Origin: Blastocatellia bacterium UBA7656
GTDB lineage: Bacteria > Acidobacteriota > Blastocatellia > UBA7656
Length of the DNA stretch: 64,000 nt
NCBI GenBank assembly: GCA_002483445.1
Contig: DLHY01000141.1
Coordinates: 79,972 to 143,971, forward strand
Reading direction: 5' to 3'
In this document: piece after piece, positions 49,928 through 58,828 of the stretch
Layout of the letters: each line of letters opens with the position of its first letter
How positions within the stretch are numbered: the first letter of the stretch is position 1
Program-made: the position numbers and the translations under genes
The notes under the pieces: generated by a model
Told to the model about the DNA's origin: nothing
Database searches by the model: none
Seen by the model: the letters and a program-made list of their open reading frames with translations, nothing else

Positions 49928-50938
49928 TCAGGAGGTAAAATTAAAAGTGATCGTGCCGATGATTCTGACAGGCTCGCCCTGAGTTTTGACGGGACGAAAT
50001 TTCCATCCGCGCGCCGCTGCCAGAGATGCCTCTTTCAAAAACCGATGGCCCGAAATAGCCCGCGCCGATATCACTTCCCCGTTTTCATTTATTGTCATCT
50101 CTATGACGACCAGCCCGATCACTCGCGTCGCCTTCGCCAGAGGCGGATACAACGGGATGACCTGACGGATGGCTTCGCGCTGAAGAGCGCCGCCGGATTT
50201 TCTGATATAGCGCGGGCGCAGATTCACGTCCGTTTTTGCTTCTTGCGCGCCCTCTGATCTGAGAAACTCGCGCCGCTTGTCCGCTTCGTTTCCGAAGCCT
50301 TCGATTGAAATGTATCCGAGCCGCTTCAGATAAGAGGCCGGAACGGCGAACCCGCAGGTCTCTCGTCGAGTGGGATCGCTTACGGTCACGGCTATGACCT
50401 CGCCCCGGTCGTTCAACACAGGGCAGCCCCGACTGTTATCGGAAACCTGTCCGGGCATCTTCAGGTATCGCTTGCCATCGATGACCATATCATCGCCAAT
50501 GACTCCCTGACGGGCGGCATTCGGAGAGTCGATTATGTAGACCGATTCTCCGACTGCGACGGCGTCGCTGTTGCCGAGCGAGAGAGGCGCGACTTTGATT
50601 TCCGACACCGCGAGTATCGCCACCGCCAGCCGCACATCGACGCCGAGAATGCGAGCTTCTTTTTTCTTCCCGTCCGAGGTCTTCGCGTAGACCTTCGCGG
50701 CGTCGCGGACGACAGCGTAATCGGTGGCCACGACGTTCGGCCCAAGAAGGAAGCCGCGCCCCGGAATGAAAGGTCGTCCGCCGAAGTTTTCTCCCATAAT
50801 CGAGACAACCGCAGGCGTCGCCTTTGCCGCGATCTCGCTCGGAGTCATCGCGCCGTTCGTCTGCGCCGAAGCATTAACGCCAAACGCGGCAAGGAGCGCA
50901 GCAAACAGGAATCTGAAATGCGAAAACTGAATCTGCAT
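49928..50938 (-). CDS. Trypsin-fold pseudo-protease fused to TonB C-domain
   Basis: A 336-aa exported protein (signal peptide to NASAQT). Residues 35-210 follow the HtrA/trypsin fold, but the usual His and Asp positions read VVATDYAVV and VRLAVAIL. Only the serine region (DNSRGCPVLND) is partly kept, so it is probably inactive. Residues 245-336 form a TonB C-terminal domain (YPPLAKATRVIGLVVIEMTI and following residues). The combination suggests binding of unfolded or envelope proteins rather than cleavage. Confidence 0.75.
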   Translation of the reverse strand: MQIQFSHFRFLFAALLAAFGVNASAQTNGAMTPSEIAAKATPAVVSIMGENFGGRPFIPGRGFLLGPNVVATDYAVVRDAAKVYAKTSDGKKKEARILGVDVRLAVAILAVSEIKVAPLSLGNSDAVAVGESVYIIDSPNAARQGVIGDDMVIDGKRYLKMPGQVSDNSRGCPVLNDRGEVIAVTVSDPTRRETCGFAVPASYLKRLGYISIEGFGNEADKRREFLRSEGAQEAKTDVNLRPRYIRKSGGALQREAIRQVIPLYPPLAKATRVIGLVVIEMTINENGEVISARAISGHRFLKEASLAAARGWKFRPVKTQGEPVRIIGTITFNFTS

Positions 50939-50948
50939 TTTCAGATGA

Positions 50949-51470
50949 TCAACCTCGCTTGGGCTTCGCGACGACGAAGAACCGCTTTATGCTCAGTATG
51001 GATTCGTCGACGACGTGAGCCATGGCATCGATGAGAAATTTCAACTCATCTGCATCGATGAGCCGTTTGTGAATATCGATCCGCGTGTAGAGCGCGTCTT
51101 TCGACAGAGCGAATTTAACGAAATCGTAATCGTTATTCAACTCTATCAGTTTCAGCGCAAGCCCGCCGCGCGTATTGACCTCGCGACGATCAGCCAGCTT
51201 GCAGACGACCAGAAGCACATCGCCGCCATAGGTGATCCGCACATTGAAATTCTTTACGTTCTTGCCCGTGAAAGGCACTTCATAAACCTTGTCGGCAACC
51301 TTGTTGAAACTGTAGCCTAGCTTTTGCAGCAGCAGAGGTATCTCATCGACCTTTGCTTCGTCCTGCTTTGCTTCGTCCTGCTTTGCCGAGTCCTGTTGCA
51401 AGTGTGCCTCGAATGAATGCGCGAAGAACAAAATGATGATGGCAGAGAGTATAAGCCGCTTCGATTGCAC
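50949..51470 (-). CDS. YbjN-like exported protein
   Basis: A 173-aa protein. GTG 51470 is chosen because GAGGAG lies seven bases upstream; upstream in-frame codons come from a repeat array. Signal peptide (LILSAIIILFFAHSFEA), a short AKQDE-repeat linker (two 15-bp repeats), then a YbjN/type III chaperone-like domain (LGYSFNKVADKVYEVPFTG, LKLIELNNDYDFVKFAL). Function unknown; such domains are often binding modules. Confidence 0.7.
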   Translation of the reverse strand: MQSKRLILSAIIILFFAHSFEAHLQQDSAKQDEAKQDEAKVDEIPLLLQKLGYSFNKVADKVYEVPFTGKNVKNFNVRITYGGDVLLVVCKLADRREVNTRGGLALKLIELNNDYDFVKFALSKDALYTRIDIHKRLIDADELKFLIDAMAHVVDESILSIKRFFVVAKPKRG

Positions 51471-51555
51471 TGAAAGACTCCTCAATATGATTGTTTGAAT
51501 CCAGAGAAGCACGCGCCCTCTCCATTTTGAATGAGCCGCCATCATAGCACATTTC

Positions 51556-51627
51556 GAGTGCGGAGTGCGGAATGTGGAATGTGGAGTTTTTTTCCGCACT
51601 CCGCACTCCGCATTCCGCATTCGTATT
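51556..51627. repeat. Facing inverted heptamer arrays
   Basis: GAGTGCG and GAATGTG units at 51556-51590 and their near complements CCGCACT and CCGCATT at 51594-51621, with an almost zero loop: a long imperfect hairpin. It lies between the AttH-like gene and the YbjN-like gene, both on the minus strand. Confidence 0.8.
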
Positions 51628-51675
51628 CAGCGGTCAGTGGTCAGCGCACCATCATCTCTGCACCCCTTCACCTCT

Positions 51676-52869
51676 TCACCTCTTCACCCCATCTCCCATC
51701 ACCGCGCCCATGCTCTGCCCCGCGTAGCCGGTCATTTCAAGATAGCCGCGGCCTCGCGCCCCGGCTCCTTCCACAATCACGCTGCCTTCCCAATAGGCCA
51801 CGCCTGCGCTTTCCTGCGTGATCAATTCCTGATCGCTGAAAGCTGCGCGAATACGCAAACTCAGATCGAAGCGCGGCACTTCGAGTTTCCACTCGATTGG
51901 ATATTGAGCGCCGCTTTGTTCGGATCGCCATACGGAAACAGGCGTGAGTTTCAACTCGCTGAACGGGATATGAATCGCGCTGCCGTCTTTTTCGATGAGA
52001 GTGCCGCTCGAACGCGGGTCGATTGAGCCGTCCGCGCGACGAGTCTCGAACAGCATCAACTCGCGCCCGTCGTCGAGTTGAATAGAAAACCAGTCCCAGC
52101 CCTTCTGCTCGCTTCCGAGAAAGCTCGTGCCGAATTCGTGATCCATCCAACTCTTACCCGTCACATCGAAAGAGCGTCCTTCGATCATCACTCGGCCCGA
52201 CGCTCGAAATCGCGTGATCGAATAGTAATGAGATGCGTTCTCTACGGACGGCCCTTTCCGGCTCACCCCGTTTTCGCCGTGAACGATTTCTTTCTTTTCA
52301 GGAGTCAGCCTCAATTCCAGTTTGAAATCTCCTTCCGCTGCTTCAATAAGGTGATCGCCCCCGTCAAGCCGCGCCTGCCAGTCTTCATTCCACACTCGAT
52401 AAATGTTCGCTTCCGCTCCGGCCCATCCGATGCCAGCGCGATTGATGCGCTCGAACCAATGGAATTTTTCGCGTTCGATATCTGAAATCGCGAAGTGAGC
52501 GATGTAGAGATCGCGCACTGCCCATCGAGATTCGACTAGAGGGCGAAAGGCGACACCCGTTCTGAAAAAAGTGAGTTGATAGCCGATCCTTCGGCCATCA
52601 GCGGTTTCGAGATTGCCCGTGTAATACCACCATTCGATTTTATACTCAGGGTGCGAAGCATGATCGCGCGGAAATGAAAAATCATACCCCGCTATAGCCT
52701 CGCGCCATCCTTCGCTGTTTGAAGCAACCGTCGCGCCCTGACTCACTTGATCAGTCGCTTTGCCCGACGCCATGGAAAAAATCGCCACGCACAACCCGCA
52801 CAGCAAAACGCGGCTGACGATGCCTGCTCCTGACTTCTGACTTCTGACTTCTGACTTCTGAATACTCAT
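51676..52869 (-). CDS. AttH/CrtC-type lipocalin-like protein
   Basis: A 397-aa exported protein. The family signature IEWWYYTGNLETADGRRIGY and GKSWMDHEFG are visible. AttH-like proteins form two lipocalin-like domains and commonly sit with a LolD-type ATPase and an FtsX-type permease, as here. Its start overlaps the permease stop by four bases (ATGA). Residues 3-14 before the signal peptide come from a CTGACTT-type array and may be dispensable. It probably carries or modifies a hydrophobic molecule handled by the ABC transporter. Confidence 0.88.
   Translation of the reverse strand: MSIQKSEVRSQKSGAGIVSRVLLCGLCVAIFSMASGKATDQVSQGATVASNSEGWREAIAGYDFSFPRDHASHPEYKIEWWYYTGNLETADGRRIGYQLTFFRTGVAFRPLVESRWAVRDLYIAHFAISDIEREKFHWFERINRAGIGWAGAEANIYRVWNEDWQARLDGGDHLIEAAEGDFKLELRLTPEKKEIVHGENGVSRKGPSVENASHYYSITRFRASGRVMIEGRSFDVTGKSWMDHEFGTSFLGSEQKGWDWFSIQLDDGRELMLFETRRADGSIDPRSSGTLIEKDGSAIHIPFSELKLTPVSVWRSEQSGAQYPIEWKLEVPRFDLSLRIRAAFSDQELITQESAGVAYWEGSVIVEGAGARGRGYLEMTGYAGQSMGAVMGDGVKR
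52830..52857. repeat. Heptamer array in the AttH-like N-terminus
   Basis: Four tandem CTGACTT units within the first 14 codons of the AttH-like gene. The units read as KSEVRSQ-type residues. Confidence 0.8.
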
Positions 52870-55547
52870 TCCTCCCTCGCAAAGCGGACGGCTTCGACTT
52901 TCACAGCCTGCGAAGCCGGATAGAGACCCGCCAGAGCGGTCACGACGATCATCAGCGCGGTCGATTCGATCAGAAAGCGAACGGGAAAATGAAACTGAAT
53001 CGTCCAGCCGAAGGATTGAACATTGATCACGTAGATCAACACCAGCGACGTGAATAACCCCATCACGACCCCTATCAACTGGCTGACCGTGCCTATCAAA
53101 ACAGATTCGATAACCACCATGCGGCGAATCTGAGCGCGCGTCGCTCCGAGGAAACGAAGAACGGCTATCTCATCTCTCCGCTCAAGTATGAGCGCGATCA
53201 AAGTCGAAATCACTCCGAGCGCAGCCACGGTTATTGCGATCAACTCAAGCGCGCGCGTGATTGAAAACGTGTTGTCAAATATGCGCAGCACTTCGCGACG
53301 CACGCTGGCGCTGGTCGTGAAAAGAAGCTGATGACGCGCGGTGGCGCGGGCAATCTCGTCGCTTGCGGTTTCCGCATCCGCGCCTTCTTTGAGATAAATC
53401 GAAACGCTGCTCGGACCGAGACGAGCGAAATATCTTTCGAACGTCGTTCGATCCATTACCGCCACGCCGCGCGTGTCCGAATAGTTGTAATAAACGGCGG
53501 CCACGCGAAAGCCGTGCTGTCCCTGCGTCGTGGGCAACACGATTTCATCTCCCGATTGCTTGTTGAAACGAAGCGCGAGGCTCTCGCTCACCAGAACCGA
53601 ATCCGCGTTTATCGATTTGCGAATCTCTTCCTGCGCGTCGGAGGGAGACTTGAAGAGCAGTCGTCCGCGCTCAAGCAGCACGCTGAAATCGCCCGCCGCA
53701 ACCGTGATCAGATTGTCATTGTAGTTCGCCTGCAATGACGTGAAGGTGTCAATAGCGGCGACCTGCGGATTAGATTTAATAGCGGATATAGCTTCCTCAT
53801 TTATCGCGCCATCGGCGGTCGAGGCGGTTCGCGTAACGGGCTTGGCGTAGATGTCAGCGGTGAGCGTCTGATCGATCCAGTAGGAAACGGTATCGCGAAA
53901 GCTTGCGATCATGATCGAGATCGCTGTCATCATAGCGAGGCTCACGGCGAGGGCTGCGACCGAAATCGAGATGCGCGAAATCGAGCCGCGAAGATTCGCG
54001 CTCGCCATTTTTCTTTCAGCCTGCAAAGCGCGCAGCGAGGAAAGCGCATCGCTCGCCCTGCACACTATCCAGATCGCTGTGGGGGTGAGGGCCGCGCCGC
54101 CGAGTATGAGCGACAGCGCCGCGAAATAGCCTGCTATCGGGAGACCTCCGATAGCGTCCAGGCGGCTGAGAATATAACCGAGAGCCATCAGCAGAATCGC
54201 TGCGGCGATATTCTTTCGCGACGGGCGACGGCTGCGCGCGAGCCTTTCGGCTCCGCGCATAGCTTCGATGGGTCGCACTCTTGAGGCTTCCAGCGCAGGC
54301 AGAGCCGCCGCGATGAGCGAAAGCGAAAGCGCGACTCCGAAGGCGATCAACATTTCAGTCGCGCCGAGCGCGCCCCGCTCAAGCGCGCCTGTCGCAGCCC
54401 TCGCTATGTAAAAAGTTTCGACCGTCGTCGCCGTCGCCTGCACAGCCGCGTTTGCAAGCAGCCGCCCGATGCCAAGCCCTACAGCCGCGCCTATGAGGGC
54501 GAGCAAAGCGGCTTCTCCCAGAAAGAGCGCGAGAATCATTCGACGGCCTGCGCCTATCGCGCGCAGCGTGCCTGTTTCCCCGCGCCGCGTGATGACCGAA
54601 ACAGACACGGTGTTGTAGATCAGAAACAGCCCTACGAGCAGAGCGATAGATGCAAGCGCGTTGAGGTTGAAATGAAAGGCCGAGATCATTTTCTCGACCT
54701 GCCCGTAGGCCGCTTGGGGCCGAACGACGCGAAGTCCTTTCGGCAACCGGGCGGCGATTTCCTTTTCAGCTTCTTCGAGCGATACACCGCCGCGAAGTTT
54801 TACATCGATTCGGTCGAGAAATCCTGCGCAGCCTAAAGCAACCTGAGCCGCCGCGATATCGAGCAGCGCGACTCGCCCGTCGAGCGCGCGGGCAGGGCCG
54901 CTATCGGCGAGCAATCCGCGAACGATGAATTCTTGTCTGCGGTCGCCGATCATAAGCGTGATGCGATTGCCGATTGCAATCCGGCGACGATTGGCGAATT
55001 TTTCAGTCAGCACGATTGATCGCGGATCGGTGAGCAGAAGCAGAAACTCCCGCGCGCTCACTTCTCGCTCTTCGGAAGTCAATTGAAGCAACTTGTACCG
55101 CCTGAGCGCGCGATCACGGAGAACATCCACGCCGAGAACCTGAAGAAATTCCCCCTCGGAAGAATCGACAGCTTGATTTTGCGTGCTGGCGTTCTCATCA
55201 ACTGACCCCTGATCCCCGGCTCCCGACCCCTGACCCCTGACCGCCGACCACTGCCCGAATCCTGTCACGACGGGGCTGGCCTGACCATACTCGCGAAGCC
55301 ACGCGAGGTCAGCCATCAGCATTTCATCGAAGCGACCTGCCGCGCCTGTTATCTGAATCGAAGTCTCTCCTGCGATTGATTCCGTCGCTGCGCGAAAAGA
55401 TTCGAGCGCGCCCGCGTTGGCAAGGCGAATGGCGATCATCACTCCCACGCCGAGGCTTATGCCCACGGCGGTTATGGCTGAACGCAGCGGCGCGCGGGCG
55501 AAGGCGCGGAGTATGAACTGGTGGAAGAGTCGAAAGTACGCTTTCAT
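52866..55547 (-). CDS. ABC transporter permease with two FtsX domains
   Basis: An 893-aa inner-membrane protein. The N-terminal helix and MacB-type periplasmic domain are followed by a first FtsX domain at about residues 300-420 (RRGETGTLRAIGAGRRMILA), a second periplasmic domain and a second FtsX domain at about 780-885 (RRDEIAVLRFLGATRAQIRR). Such long permeases work with one LolD-type ATPase and an AttH-like protein. An insert at about residues 95-125, rich in Gly, Ser and Gln, is encoded by a heptamer array (55202-55257). Confidence 0.9.
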   Translation of the reverse strand: MKAYFRLFHQFILRAFARAPLRSAITAVGISLGVGVMIAIRLANAGALESFRAATESIAGETSIQITGAAGRFDEMLMADLAWLREYGQASPVVTGFGQWSAVRGQGSGAGDQGSVDENASTQNQAVDSSEGEFLQVLGVDVLRDRALRRYKLLQLTSEEREVSAREFLLLLTDPRSIVLTEKFANRRRIAIGNRITLMIGDRRQEFIVRGLLADSGPARALDGRVALLDIAAAQVALGCAGFLDRIDVKLRGGVSLEEAEKEIAARLPKGLRVVRPQAAYGQVEKMISAFHFNLNALASIALLVGLFLIYNTVSVSVITRRGETGTLRAIGAGRRMILALFLGEAALLALIGAAVGLGIGRLLANAAVQATATTVETFYIARAATGALERGALGATEMLIAFGVALSLSLIAAALPALEASRVRPIEAMRGAERLARSRRPSRKNIAAAILLMALGYILSRLDAIGGLPIAGYFAALSLILGGAALTPTAIWIVCRASDALSSLRALQAERKMASANLRGSISRISISVAALAVSLAMMTAISIMIASFRDTVSYWIDQTLTADIYAKPVTRTASTADGAINEEAISAIKSNPQVAAIDTFTSLQANYNDNLITVAAGDFSVLLERGRLLFKSPSDAQEEIRKSINADSVLVSESLALRFNKQSGDEIVLPTTQGQHGFRVAAVYYNYSDTRGVAVMDRTTFERYFARLGPSSVSIYLKEGADAETASDEIARATARHQLLFTTSASVRREVLRIFDNTFSITRALELIAITVAALGVISTLIALILERRDEIAVLRFLGATRAQIRRMVVIESVLIGTVSQLIGVVMGLFTSLVLIYVINVQSFGWTIQFHFPVRFLIESTALMIVVTALAGLYPASQAVKVEAVRFAREE
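55202..55257. repeat. Heptamer array inside the permease gene
   Basis: Eight contiguous 7-mers (CTGACCC, CTGATCC, CCGACCC types). It keeps the reading frame of the permease and adds a low-complexity loop to its first periplasmic domain. Confidence 0.8.
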
Positions 55548-55575
55548 TTTTTCTCAGGACACGCGGCGCAATCTG

Positions 55576-56292
55576 TCAGATCGCGCCTCCTGGTTCTGCT
55601 TTTTGATCGCTGATGATGAGACCATCTTTCATAAAAATCGTTCGCGCAGTGTAAGACGCAGCTTCCTGAGAGTGAGTCGCAAGTATGATCGTTTTGCCAG
55701 TATCGCGATTGAGCGCGGCGAGCAACTGCATCACCTGTTCGCCATTTTCGCTGTCGAGGTTTCCCGTAGGCTCATCGGCAAGCAGGAGTCGTGGCTCGTT
55801 GATGAGAGCGCGGGCGACGGCTGCGCGCTGCATCTCGCCGCCCGATAGCTCCGCCGGAAAATGAGCGGCGCGAGCCAGCATACCGACTCGATCAAGAAGC
55901 GAGAGAGCGCGTTTTTTCGATTCGCGCTCGCTTCGTCCCGCGAGCATCATCGGCAGAGCCACGTTTTCCGCGACCGTGAGAGTCGGCAGCAGATTGAAAA
56001 ACTGAAAGACGAATCCGACGCGCTGGCGTCTGAGGCGAGAGGCTTCTTCTTCCGTGAGCGAGTCGAGTTGCGCGCCGTCGAGCGTGACGCGACCGCGAGT
56101 CGGGCGGTCGACCGCGCCGCAGATGTGAAGCAGAGTCGATTTGCCGCACCCCGAAGGCCCCATCAGGGAGATGAACTCTCCCTCTCGGACTTTGAAGCTC
56201 ACGCCTCTCAGCGCGGCGACGCCCTGCTGCCCGTTTGAGTAAATCTTCTCGGCGCTTTCGACGACAAGCACATGTGTTTCATTCATAGGCAA
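55576..56292 (-). CDS. ABC transporter ATP-binding protein, LolD/MacB type
   Basis: A 238-aa ATPase with Walker A GPSGCGKST, signature LSGGEMQRAAVARAL and Walker B LLLADEPTGNLDS. It is the first gene of the minus-strand trio with the FtsX permease and AttH-like protein. It should power a mechanotransmission-type exporter or extractor rather than an importer. Confidence 0.93.
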   Translation of the reverse strand: MPMNETHVLVVESAEKIYSNGQQGVAALRGVSFKVREGEFISLMGPSGCGKSTLLHICGAVDRPTRGRVTLDGAQLDSLTEEEASRLRRQRVGFVFQFFNLLPTLTVAENVALPMMLAGRSERESKKRALSLLDRVGMLARAAHFPAELSGGEMQRAAVARALINEPRLLLADEPTGNLDSENGEQVMQLLAALNRDTGKTIILATHSQEAASYTARTIFMKDGLIISDQKAEPGGAI

Positions 56293-56386
56293 TCAGTCGA
56301 AGTATTACCTTCCACGATGCCGGTAGCAAGCCGTGCGATTTGTCGTTTGAATTCTTGGCGACCTTCTAATAAGCTTTCTCACATCG

Positions 56387-57598
56387 ATGGCCGAAAAGAA
56401 GAAAAAAATGAGTGGAAAGAATCAGGGCGTTCAGAAATCGATCACGCGAATACGCGCGCTTGCCGAAGCCATGGGCGATGATCCTCTACCGGCGGAGCTT
56501 TTAGATGAGGTTGAATTTCTCGTCGATCAGGGCAACGACAAACAGCTTCATCGCCTGCTCGATGACATGGAACTGAGCGAAGAAGCGTGGGCGGCTATTG
56601 ATTACTGTCTCCAGGAGGCCGGGTACAGATTGCGCGCGTGGGCTTCTCCTGAAGACAAAGAGCCTTTCGTTGTCGTTCCATTCGCCGTCATGTTTTCGAT
56701 CCCTGTGCTGAATGAAGAAATGAGAAGCTTCCCGGCCCGTCTTCCTGCGACCGTGCAGGAGGCTTCGGAGAAAAAAATCATCCGCCGCGCCCTCAGCCTC
56801 GGTCAAAAGCCGACCGTCTATCTGGATGATCGTCTCTACTGCACGGACATTCCCCACTGGCGTCAGGAATCCGTTACCCGTCGTTACATCAAATCGTTCG
56901 TCGAGTTCGCCAGAGGCAAAATAGCGAAGCCGCTGCCGCTGGCCGTGACTTCGAAGAGGTCAGCCAGAGGCGGCTTCGGCGAGCTTGATGTCGGGGAAGT
57001 CAATATTCTGCATCGCGCGATGTGCGGAGTGATGGTCGCTCGTGAAAATGGCGCGGGGAAACTCGAAAGCCGATTGTTCAATGAGATGAAAACCGGCCCT
57101 GTGTCGGATTTAGGAAAGCTGATTCGCGCCGAGTTTGCTTCGCTTGGATTGCGGGCCGAAGTCGAAGTGAGCGTCTTTCCTCATCTGGCCGAACTGTGGC
57201 AGGTGCCGGAAATCGGGCTTCAGCTTCAAAGACATCTTCACCTCAACATAGAGACGGAAGTTGCGATGCAGCGGCTTCTGGATATGGTCGAGCCGGGAGA
57301 AGTCATCGCCCCTGTGCTTTACGTCTCGCATCACGGCGGGGAAGAGTTGGTCAGAGAGATAAGGCTTGCGGCCTACAGCAGCGAGGAGGCGAAGGAGCCG
57401 TTTTTCACTTATGTCTGGCAGATCGCTCATGAACTGGAGCAGCCGGACGATGTTTCGGAAGGAGTGATGGAGATAGGGCGACTTCTGAGCGCGCGGCTGG
57501 TGATGCTCGACGGGCTGTTTCCGAATCAGCGATGCAGCGATTGCGGCGGAGTTCTGTTTCCGGGGCCGAGCGGCATGTCTCACGGATTCGAAGAGTAG
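56387..57598 (+). CDS. Conserved hypothetical protein
   Basis: A 403-aa soluble protein with no recognised domain. ATG 56387 and ATG 56408 are both possible starts and neither has a strong Shine-Dalgarno. It is mixed alpha/beta with an acidic N-terminal helical region. A C-terminal CSDCGG could be half of a zinc site. Transcribed divergently from the ABC trio. Confidence 0.65.
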   Translation: MAEKKKKMSGKNQGVQKSITRIRALAEAMGDDPLPAELLDEVEFLVDQGNDKQLHRLLDDMELSEEAWAAIDYCLQEAGYRLRAWASPEDKEPFVVVPFAVMFSIPVLNEEMRSFPARLPATVQEASEKKIIRRALSLGQKPTVYLDDRLYCTDIPHWRQESVTRRYIKSFVEFARGKIAKPLPLAVTSKRSARGGFGELDVGEVNILHRAMCGVMVARENGAGKLESRLFNEMKTGPVSDLGKLIRAEFASLGLRAEVEVSVFPHLAELWQVPEIGLQLQRHLHLNIETEVAMQRLLDMVEPGEVIAPVLYVSHHGGEELVREIRLAAYSSEEAKEPFFTYVWQIAHELEQPDDVSEGVMEIGRLLSARLVMLDGLFPNQRCSDCGGVLFPGPSGMSHGFEE

Positions 57599-57673
57599 AG
57601 GAGAGAATCCTCTCTTCCAGATCATTGTTCAACCTGACTGCGCGATCGCTCAACGCTTCCTTCAACGCAGATG

Positions 57674-57715
57674 AGGCGGATTTATACGGACATTCTGATC
57701 CGTATAAATCCGCCT
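57674..57715. repeat. Perfect 17-bp inverted repeat
   Basis: AGGCGGATTTATACGGA (57674-57690) and its exact complement (57699-57715) with an 8-base loop, between two convergent genes. There is no T-run on either side. It may act as a bidirectional terminator or be a small mobile or REP-like element. Confidence 0.75.
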
Positions 57716-57735
57716 GATCCGTTTCACCGGGTGAC

Positions 57736-58803
57736 TCAACGGCGAGTGGTTGCCAGATGATTATACGCTCGCGTTATGGCAGCTTCCGACGCGGCGTTCC
57801 ACGAAGGAAAGTTCTTTTCATGTTTGGGAGCAAGTTCGGCTTTCACGCTCGCCTTCGCTTCATCGAGCGTCCTGCCCGCTTCGACTGCGCGGCGCACTGC
57901 CGTGATCAGATCATCGAGAAAAGCGCGGAGCATCTGCAATCGCTCCTTGCCCTGCTGCACGTCGCCGTGTCCGGGGATGGTCTGCGTGTAGTCCAGCTTT
58001 TCTACACCGGCAAGCGTCGCGCTCCATTCCACCGGAAAGGCATCTCTCATGAGCGGAATTCCATTCGTCACCAGATCGCCCGTGACCAGCACTTTCTCTT
58101 TTGGCAGGAAAACGACCACGTCGCCTTCCGTATGGCCGCGACCGAAATAAAGTATCTGCACCTGTCGGTCGCCCGCGTGCAGGGTCATCGAGCGATCAAG
58201 CGTGAGAGTCGGCAGCGCGATTTCGAGATTCTCGATCTCCTTGAACAGAGCCTCGGCCTGAGCGATCTGACCTTCAAGCTGTCGCTTCTGAGTGTCGGTC
58301 ATCGGGCGACCATCCACTTTTCCGATTGCGAGCCGCGATTTGAAATCGGCGATCTGTTTGGGAAGCAGTTGCTTTTGATCTTTGAGAAACGGTATCTCGA
58401 TGGAGACGATATCGCGGCGCGTGTTTGTGTGCGAAATGATATCAAGCACTCCGGGAAAGCTTGATGAATAAGTCGAATTTCCCTGAATGTGATCCGGGTG
58501 CCAGTGGGTATTGACCAGATAGCGGACTGATTTGTTGTTGGTCATCACGGCGATCAGCCGCGCCGCCTCGCGCGCCGCCGACGGGGTGAGGTGCGAATCA
58601 ATGATCATCACCTTATCTCCAAGCTCGATGACCGCAGCATTCGAAACGGCGAGCGAGGGCGCGCGCTGTTTGACGATCAAAGCCCAGACTCCCGGCACGA
58701 CCGGCTTGACGGTGAAATAATCCGAGGCCAGAGGGTCGGCCTGCTGCGCAAAGCTGATTTGCGGGAGCGCGAAAAACAAAACGAGCAGCGAGAGTGATTT
58801 CAT
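57736..58803 (-). CDS. Metallo-beta-lactamase-fold hydrolase, secreted
   Basis: A 355-aa protein. ATG 58803 is chosen because GGAGGAGG lies just upstream, inside the longer frame. Signal peptide to SFAQQ, then an MBL domain with zinc ligands in NTHWHPDHIQG, a later GRGHTEGDVVVF and TIPGHGD. Resembles periplasmic MBL-fold hydrolases annotated as class B-like. A real lactamase activity cannot be told from sequence. Confidence 0.85.
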   Translation of the reverse strand: MKSLSLLVLFFALPQISFAQQADPLASDYFTVKPVVPGVWALIVKQRAPSLAVSNAAVIELGDKVMIIDSHLTPSAAREAARLIAVMTNNKSVRYLVNTHWHPDHIQGNSTYSSSFPGVLDIISHTNTRRDIVSIEIPFLKDQKQLLPKQIADFKSRLAIGKVDGRPMTDTQKRQLEGQIAQAEALFKEIENLEIALPTLTLDRSMTLHAGDRQVQILYFGRGHTEGDVVVFLPKEKVLVTGDLVTNGIPLMRDAFPVEWSATLAGVEKLDYTQTIPGHGDVQQGKERLQMLRAFLDDLITAVRRAVEAGRTLDEAKASVKAELAPKHEKNFPSWNAASEAAITRAYNHLATTRR

Positions 58804-58828
58804 AAGAATCCTCCTCCGTTTCAATGTG

